NCBI GenBank assembly: GCA_902797405.1
Contig: CADBSP010000141.1
Span: forward strand, 1-6,610
Reading direction: 5' to 3'
Length of the DNA: 6,610 nucleotides
Origin: an uncultured Eubacteriales bacterium
Lineage (GTDB): Bacteria > Bacillota > Clostridia > Peptostreptococcales > Anaerovoracaceae
The notes beneath the pieces were generated by a model. The model was not told the DNA's origin. It made no database searches and worked only from the letters and a program-made list of their open reading frames with translations. The position numbers and the translations under genes were made by a program. Positions 1 to 4,148 of this stretch are shown here, in pieces (position 1 is the first letter of the stretch; every line of letters begins with the position of its first letter).

Positions 1-24
1 GAGTGCACCTCATAGGGGCATCTC
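1..24 (+). promoter_or_regulatory. Imperfect hairpin in the pheS leader, possible remnant of an attenuator
   Basis: The first 24 bases can fold as GAG/CTC, TGC/GCA and CCT/AGG pairs, with one bulged T and one A-G mismatch around a short CAT loop. The hairpin lies 32 bases before the pheS start. Clostridial pheST operons are often controlled by a tRNA-Phe T-box riboswitch whose terminator hairpin sits just ahead of the first gene, so this could be that hairpin. However, no T-box consensus is in view and no clean run of T follows, only a mixed AT stretch. The left arm begins at the window edge, so the structure may be incomplete. This is a weak call. Confidence 0.25.
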
Positions 25-56
25 ACAGAAATATATTTTGAAAGAAGGAAGTTAAA

Positions 57-1079
57 ATGCAGGAGAGACTAAAACACATTTTAGAAGATGCAAAAGCCCA
101 ATTAGAAGCTGCGCTATCTGAAAAAGATACTGAGGATATCAGAATAAAATTCCTCGGTAAAAAGGGAGAAATAACAGAAATCCTGAAATCCATGGGAAAA
201 CTGGCCCCGGAAGAAAAAAAGGAACTAGGCAAAACTGCAAACGAGGTGAAGGAACAAATCACAGCATCCATCGCCAAGAAGGCTGCCGAGTTAAAATCCA
301 AAGCAAAGGAAGGCAGACTGAAAGCAGAGAGAATCGATGTTACAGAGCCGGGTGTAAAAGTAAGAATCGGAACCAAGCACCCTGTTACCCAAACTATCGA
401 AGAAATCACTGAGTTCTTTAGAACCCTGGGGTATTCCGTATATGAAGGACCGGATATCGACACCGTCTTCAATACTTTTGATGGATTAAATTCTCCACCG
501 ACACATCCTGCCAGAGACTTAACGGATACTTTCTATATAACTCCTGACATAGTCCTGAGACCTCATACATCTTCTGCCGAAATCCGTGCAGAAGAGGGAC
601 TTCCTGTGCCATATAAAATCGTTATTCCGGGACGTTGCTATCGCTGTGACACGCCGGATGCTACTCACTCCCATACATTCCACCAGGTGGAAATGATGGT
701 AATCGGTGAGGACATTACTATGGCAGACCTAAAAGGAACACTGGACATGATGGCAAAGAAACTCTTTGGTCCGGAAACAAAGACAAAGTTCAGACCGCAC
801 CATTTCCCATTTACAGAACCATCTGCAGAAATGGACGTAAGCTGTTTCAAATGCGGAGGCAAAGGCTGCAATGTATGTAAGGGAAGCGGTTGGATTGAAA
901 TACTCGGTTGTGGCATGACCCATCCACACGTTCATAAGGCAGGCGGAATTGATACGGATAAGTATACGGGATTCGCCGTTGGAATGGGTGTAGAGAGAAT
1001 CGCCATGCTGAAATACGGTATAGACGACATCAGACTTCTCTACGAAAACGATATGAGATTTATAGATCAATTCAAATAA
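57..1079 (+). CDS. pheS: Phenylalanine--tRNA ligase alpha subunit
   Basis: This is the catalytic subunit of the cytoplasmic alpha2beta2 class II synthetase that charges tRNA-Phe with phenylalanine using ATP. The protein has 340 residues, the usual family length. Residues 1-85 form the charged helical N-terminal domain that contacts tRNA. Residues 100-340 are the class II catalytic core. Visible motifs are RHP-like TKHPVTQ (106-112), HPARD (150-154), HTS (170-172), motif 2 GRCYRCD (192-198), DATHSHTFHQVE (201-212), FPFTEPS (250-256) and motif 3 GFAVGMGVER (305-314). Cys263, 266, 271 and 274 form the C-x2-C-x4-C-x2-C zinc ribbon of Gram-positive-type PheS. The start is ATG 57, preceded by GAAGGAAG with a short A/T spacer. 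Two positions differ from the family pattern I remember: Glu175 where Gln is usual after HTS, and Val308 where Phe is usual in GFAFGMG. pheT follows after 94 bases. The function is certain; the effect of the substitutions is not known. Confidence 0.98.
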   Translation: MQERLKHILEDAKAQLEAALSEKDTEDIRIKFLGKKGEITEILKSMGKLAPEEKKELGKTANEVKEQITASIAKKAAELKSKAKEGRLKAERIDVTEPGVKVRIGTKHPVTQTIEEITEFFRTLGYSVYEGPDIDTVFNTFDGLNSPPTHPARDLTDTFYITPDIVLRPHTSSAEIRAEEGLPVPYKIVIPGRCYRCDTPDATHSHTFHQVEMMVIGEDITMADLKGTLDMMAKKLFGPETKTKFRPHHFPFTEPSAEMDVSCFKCGGKGCNVCKGSGWIEILGCGMTHPHVHKAGGIDTDKYTGFAVGMGVERIAMLKYGIDDIRLLYENDMRFIDQFK

Positions 1080-1093
1080 TGGAATCATTTGAA
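1071..1093 (+). repeat. Inverted repeat spanning the pheS stop codon
   Basis: TTCAAAT (1071-1077) and ATTTGAA (1087-1093) are perfect reverse complements around a 9-base loop, and the loop contains most of the pheS stop codon. A second copy of ATTTGAA (1109-1115), inside the neighbouring tandem repeat, could pair with the same left arm as an alternative fold. The stem is AT-rich and has no T-run after it, so it is not a good terminator. A weak mRNA structure at the pheS-pheT junction is possible, but chance pairing in AT-rich DNA is also plausible. Confidence 0.45.
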
Positions 1094-1126
1094 AAAGCAT
1101 TTATAATCATTTGAAAAAGCACATAA
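1083..1126 (+). repeat. Tandem 22-base direct repeat in the pheS-pheT gap
   Basis: AATCATTTGAAAAAGCA occurs at 1083-1099 and again at 1105-1121, exactly 22 bases apart. The full 22-base units (1083-1104 and 1105-1126) match at 19 of 22 positions. A degenerate third fragment, AAAGCATTTT, follows at 1126-1135. The rest of the gap, up to 1156, shows only AT-rich sequence. The arrangement looks like a local slippage duplication that lengthened the spacer between two genes that usually lie close together. Any regulatory role is unproven. Confidence 0.8.
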
Positions 1127-1156
1127 AAGCATTTTGAGTAGAGAAAAGTTCAAACT

Positions 1157-1161
1157 GGAGG
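1157..1161 (+). promoter_or_regulatory. Ribosome binding site of pheT, long spacing
   Basis: GGAGG lies 12 bases before the pheT ATG, longer than the usual 5-9 base gap. No alternative in-frame start codon exists between it and ATG 1174, and the protein N-terminus (MLVSINWLKDY) matches the family, so this site must serve ATG 1174. Confidence 0.75.
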
Positions 1162-1173
1162 ACTAAGAATAAG

Positions 1174-3651
1174 ATGTTAGTATCGATTAATTGGTTAAAA
1201 GATTATATAAACGTTCCTGCGATGGACGAGCCATTCGCAAAGACCTTCGCGGATAAAATGATAATGAGCGGTTCAAATATTGAAACCGTTGAAGCTTTTG
1301 GAATCGGAAATACCGGAGTAAAAGTCGGAAGAATAGATAAGATAGAGAAGCATCCTCAGGCAGATAAGCTGGTAGTTTGCCAGGTTAATGTTGGGGAAGA
1401 AACAATCCCTGTGGTAACCGGAGCCGATAATATCTATGAAGGTGCCTTTGTTCCTGTAGCATTGGATGGCGCTCATATAGTTGGCCCGCTTCATGGTCAA
1501 CCAAAGGTAGAAGGAGGCGTTGATATAAAGGCGGGTGAGCTTCGCGGAGTAGAATCAAAGGGCATGCTCTGCGGTCCTCAGGAATTGGGAATACCCGACA
1601 AGGCAGCGCCAATGAATTCCAAGGACGGCATTTGGCTACTTCCCGGAGATTGGAGCGATGCACTTGGAGAAGAAGTAGAGAAGGCTTTGGAACTGGAGGA
1701 TGTTGTGATCGATTTCGAGATTACTCCGAACAGGCCCGATTGCCTCTCCATGCTTGGAATGGCAAGGGAAGCGGCTGCCACCTTTGATACAAGCTTCGAA
1801 TATCCGGACACAAACTGCTCTAAGATAGACGAAAAAACACAAGACTATATTCAGGTAGAAGTGAATTCCGATATCTGCAAGAGATTTACAGCCAGAGTAA
1901 TCAAGGATGTAAAAATCGAGCAGTCACCATGGTGGCTTCAGAAGCGTCTCATGTCTGCCGGAATGAGACCCATAAATAATATTGTTGATATAACCAATTT
2001 TGTCATGATGGAATATGGTCAGCCCCTTCATGCCTATGACATCAGAGGATTGGCTGGGAATAAACTCGTGGTTGACGTTGCATCAAAGGGAGATAAATTC
2101 ACAACCTTAGACGGCACGGAGAGAGAGCTGGATGAAACCATGCTTATGATAAACGATGGTGAAAAACCGGTTGGTTTGGCCGGTGTCATGGGTGGACTTA
2201 ATTCCGAGATACTGGATGACACCGAAGTCGTCGTTTTGGAAGTTGCAAACTTCGAGGCTTCATCCGTAAGACAGACATCCAAGAAACTTGGCCTAAGAAC
2301 AGAATCATCCAGCCGTTATGAAAAGGGAATAGACCCGAATCTCTGCATGGACGCATCGGATAGAGTATGTAAACTCATTGAGATGTTGGACTGCGGAAAG
2401 GTTTTGGATGGAGTAATTGATATCTATAAAAAACCTGAGGTTGCGCCAACAGTAACAGCCAGGGTTAGCAGAATAAATAAGGTTCTTGGAACCGACCTAA
2501 GTCGTGAAGACATGGTTAAGATTCTGGAAGGCCTGGAAATGAAGGTAGAGGGCTCCGGTGATCAGATGATAGTAACTCCTCCTTCCGTCAGACAGGACTT
2601 ATTGGAGGAGGTTGACTACGTAGAAGAAATTGCACGTATTTATGGATATGATAATCTTCCGAACACCTTGCCCGAACTCACAACCAAGGTAGAGAACTCC
2701 AAGAGTTGGGAGATGAGAGCGCTAGCCAGAGATCTGCTTTGCAGCATGGGAGCAAATGAAATCCAGACATTCTCATTTGTCAGCGACAAAGACTTCGATG
2801 CACTTGGAATAGATGAAGATTCCTGGGAAAGAGATACAGTTAAAATCATGAATCCCATGGGTGAAGATACCGCTGCAGTTAGAACTATTCTTATGCCGGG
2901 AATGATGGAAGTCCTGGCTAGAAACGATGCCAGAAGCATTCCTTATGTAAGAGCATTTGAAATAGGAACCGTATTCTCTAAAAATTATATCGATCCCAAT
3001 GGTCTACCGGATGAAAGCTATGACCTAACCATAGGCGTTTATGGAAAAGACGAAAGCTTCTTCACTCTAAAGGGTATGATTGAAACGCTTTTGGAGGACA
3101 TGGGTATCGATCAGGTGGAATTCGTTCCTGAATCCGAATACGGAACATATCATCCGGGACGCTGTGCCAGAATCGTAAAGATGGTAGATGGTCGTGGCGA
3201 AGACGGAAGCTTAACTATGGATGTTGAACTCGGTATCATGGGTGAGATTCATCCTGATGTTCAGGAAAATTATGACCTGGATACCAGAGTTTATGCTGCT
3301 GAACTTTTCTTTGATAAACTGGTGGATTATGCAAACAAAGAGATTCATTATGAGAAACCACCTCGCTTCCCGGCAATGGTAAGAGACATTGCGATGATTG
3401 TTGATGAGGATCAGTCGGTGCATCAGATAGAGAAGGTTATCCTGGAATCCGGAACAGAACTTCTAAGAGGAGTTGAATTGTTCGACGTATATCGCGGTGA
3501 GCAGGTAGGTGAAGGAAAGAAGAGCGTAGCATTTAGCTTAACCTATAGGCATGATGATAGAACTCTTACCGATGAAGAAACCGAGGCTGCGAACAGCCAG
3601 GTTGTTGCCGCACTTAAGGACAAGCTCGGAGCAGCAATTAGAGATAGCTAA
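1174..3651 (+). CDS. pheT: Phenylalanine--tRNA ligase beta subunit
   Basis: This is the non-catalytic partner of PheS in the alpha2beta2 enzyme. It binds tRNA-Phe and hydrolyses mischarged Tyr-tRNA-Phe. It has 825 residues, near or slightly above the usual 790-810. The domains in order are: N-terminal B1 (1-40); EMAP/OB tRNA-binding fold (about 41-155, with HPQADKL 60-66 and GMLCGPQELGI 130-140); B3/4 editing domain (about 215-390, with MRPINNIVDITNFVM 264-278, GQPLHAYD 282-289, GVMGG 337-341 and SSSRYEKGIDP 378-388); B5 domain (about 428-497, ending DLLEEVDYVEEIARIYGYDN); inactive synthetase-like core (about 505-705); and C-terminal ferredoxin-fold anticodon-binding domain (about 728-825, starting KPPRFPAMVRDIA and containing LFDVYRG and SLTYRHDDRTLTDEE). 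No key segment is missing. The start at ATG 1174 is supported by the GGAGG upstream and by family alignment. zapA begins 48 bases after the stop. Confidence 0.98.
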   Translation: MLVSINWLKDYINVPAMDEPFAKTFADKMIMSGSNIETVEAFGIGNTGVKVGRIDKIEKHPQADKLVVCQVNVGEETIPVVTGADNIYEGAFVPVALDGAHIVGPLHGQPKVEGGVDIKAGELRGVESKGMLCGPQELGIPDKAAPMNSKDGIWLLPGDWSDALGEEVEKALELEDVVIDFEITPNRPDCLSMLGMAREAAATFDTSFEYPDTNCSKIDEKTQDYIQVEVNSDICKRFTARVIKDVKIEQSPWWLQKRLMSAGMRPINNIVDITNFVMMEYGQPLHAYDIRGLAGNKLVVDVASKGDKFTTLDGTERELDETMLMINDGEKPVGLAGVMGGLNSEILDDTEVVVLEVANFEASSVRQTSKKLGLRTESSSRYEKGIDPNLCMDASDRVCKLIEMLDCGKVLDGVIDIYKKPEVAPTVTARVSRINKVLGTDLSREDMVKILEGLEMKVEGSGDQMIVTPPSVRQDLLEEVDYVEEIARIYGYDNLPNTLPELTTKVENSKSWEMRALARDLLCSMGANEIQTFSFVSDKDFDALGIDEDSWERDTVKIMNPMGEDTAAVRTILMPGMMEVLARNDARSIPYVRAFEIGTVFSKNYIDPNGLPDESYDLTIGVYGKDESFFTLKGMIETLLEDMGIDQVEFVPESEYGTYHPGRCARIVKMVDGRGEDGSLTMDVELGIMGEIHPDVQENYDLDTRVYAAELFFDKLVDYANKEIHYEKPPRFPAMVRDIAMIVDEDQSVHQIEKVILESGTELLRGVELFDVYRGEQVGEGKKSVAFSLTYRHDDRTLTDEETEAANSQVVAALKDKLGAAIRDS

Positions 3652-3689
3652 AAATAGTATTATACAAAATCGATAAACCAAAATGATTT

Positions 3690-3694
3690 GGAGG
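3690..3694 (+). promoter_or_regulatory. Ribosome binding site that fixes the zapA start
   Basis: GGAGG lies 5 bases before ATG 3700. An in-frame TTG at 3688 overlaps this element and would give a protein four residues longer. Because the binding site itself covers that TTG, ATG 3700 is the real start. A short inverted repeat, CCAAA (3678-3682) and TTTGG (3687-3691) with an ATGA loop, overlaps the first two bases of the site and could mildly mask it. A 5-base stem is weak. Confidence 0.85.
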
Positions 3695-3699
3695 AAAAG

Positions 3700-4083
3700 A
3701 TGGGCAAGGTTACAGTAAACATTCACGGAAGAGATTATTTAATATCCGGGAATAAGACTGAAAGTGAAATTAAGAGAATAGCAAATAGGGTAGATGAAGA
3801 AATGGAAAGAATTGCCGAAGCATCTCCCATGACTTCCAGAGCCGATGTGGCGGTTTTGGCTGCTCTTCATATCGTTGAATCCATAGTTGATTCGGAGAAC
3901 AGTATTAAAGAAGCCGAGAACAACAAACTGGAAGCAGAAGCTAAAGCTGCAGAATCCAAGATTAAGGATTACGAAGAGAAGATTAAAGAACTTCAGAATA
4001 AGGTTAACGAATACGAAAACAATTTCTTTGATCTTCAAATGGAAAACATAAAGTTAAAGGATGAAATAGAGAGACTAAAATAA
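3700..4083 (+). CDS. zapA: Cell division protein ZapA
   Basis: ZapA is a small cytoplasmic protein that binds FtsZ and bundles its filaments at the division ring. The 127-residue product begins MGKVTVNIHGRDYLISG, the beta-strand opening of the ZapA family. It continues with a helix containing RIANRVDEEMERIAEA and then the family signature around MTSRADVAVLAALHIVESI (residues 44-62). From about residue 65 to the end it is a highly charged heptad-like coiled coil rich in Glu and Lys. The B. subtilis protein is about 85 residues, so the tail here is long, as I recall for clostridial members. ATG 3700 is chosen over TTG 3688 because of the Shine-Dalgarno position. Placement between pheT and mutS2 fits the clostridial gene order as I recall it. 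Co-transcription with pheST is inferred from the 48-base gap without a terminator. Confidence 0.93.
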   Translation: MGKVTVNIHGRDYLISGNKTESEIKRIANRVDEEMERIAEASPMTSRADVAVLAALHIVESIVDSENSIKEAENNKLEAEAKAAESKIKDYEEKIKELQNKVNEYENNFFDLQMENIKLKDEIERLK

Positions 4084-4148
4084 AAAACCTAAAAGAGATA
4101 ATCCTTGATACAGAAATAAACAGAATCGAGAAACTGTAATTAAGACTT

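Noticed and set aside
261..330. Lys/Ala/Glu-rich stretch of pheS as a possible repeat element
   Set aside because: It is the normal charged helical arm of the PheS N-terminal domain and not a nucleotide repeat.
23..472. 149-codon open frame on the minus strand opposite pheS
   Set aside because: It lies wholly antisense to an unmistakable pheS, has no recognisable domain, and its Ser/Phe-rich composition is what reading AGA/GAA-rich coding DNA backwards gives.
729..1100. Minus-strand open frame across the pheS 3' end and the spacer
   Set aside because: It has no family resemblance, it starts in the AT-rich spacer repeat, and its composition is that of a shadow of the pheS catalytic core.
3688..3699. 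Longer zapA beginning at TTG 3688
   Set aside because: The TTG is part of the GGAGG ribosome binding site for ATG 3700, and the extra residues MEEK are not needed by the family.
3652..3699. Separate promoter for zapA in the pheT-zapA gap (TATTATAC-like piece near 3657-3664)
   Set aside because: There is no matching -35 element at a suitable distance, and the gap is AT-rich, so a -10-like string is expected by chance.
3538..3726. Minus-strand open frame across the pheT-zapA gap
   Set aside because: It overlaps the pheT end and the zapA start, has no domain, and its hydrophobic look comes from the complement of Lys/Glu-rich codons.
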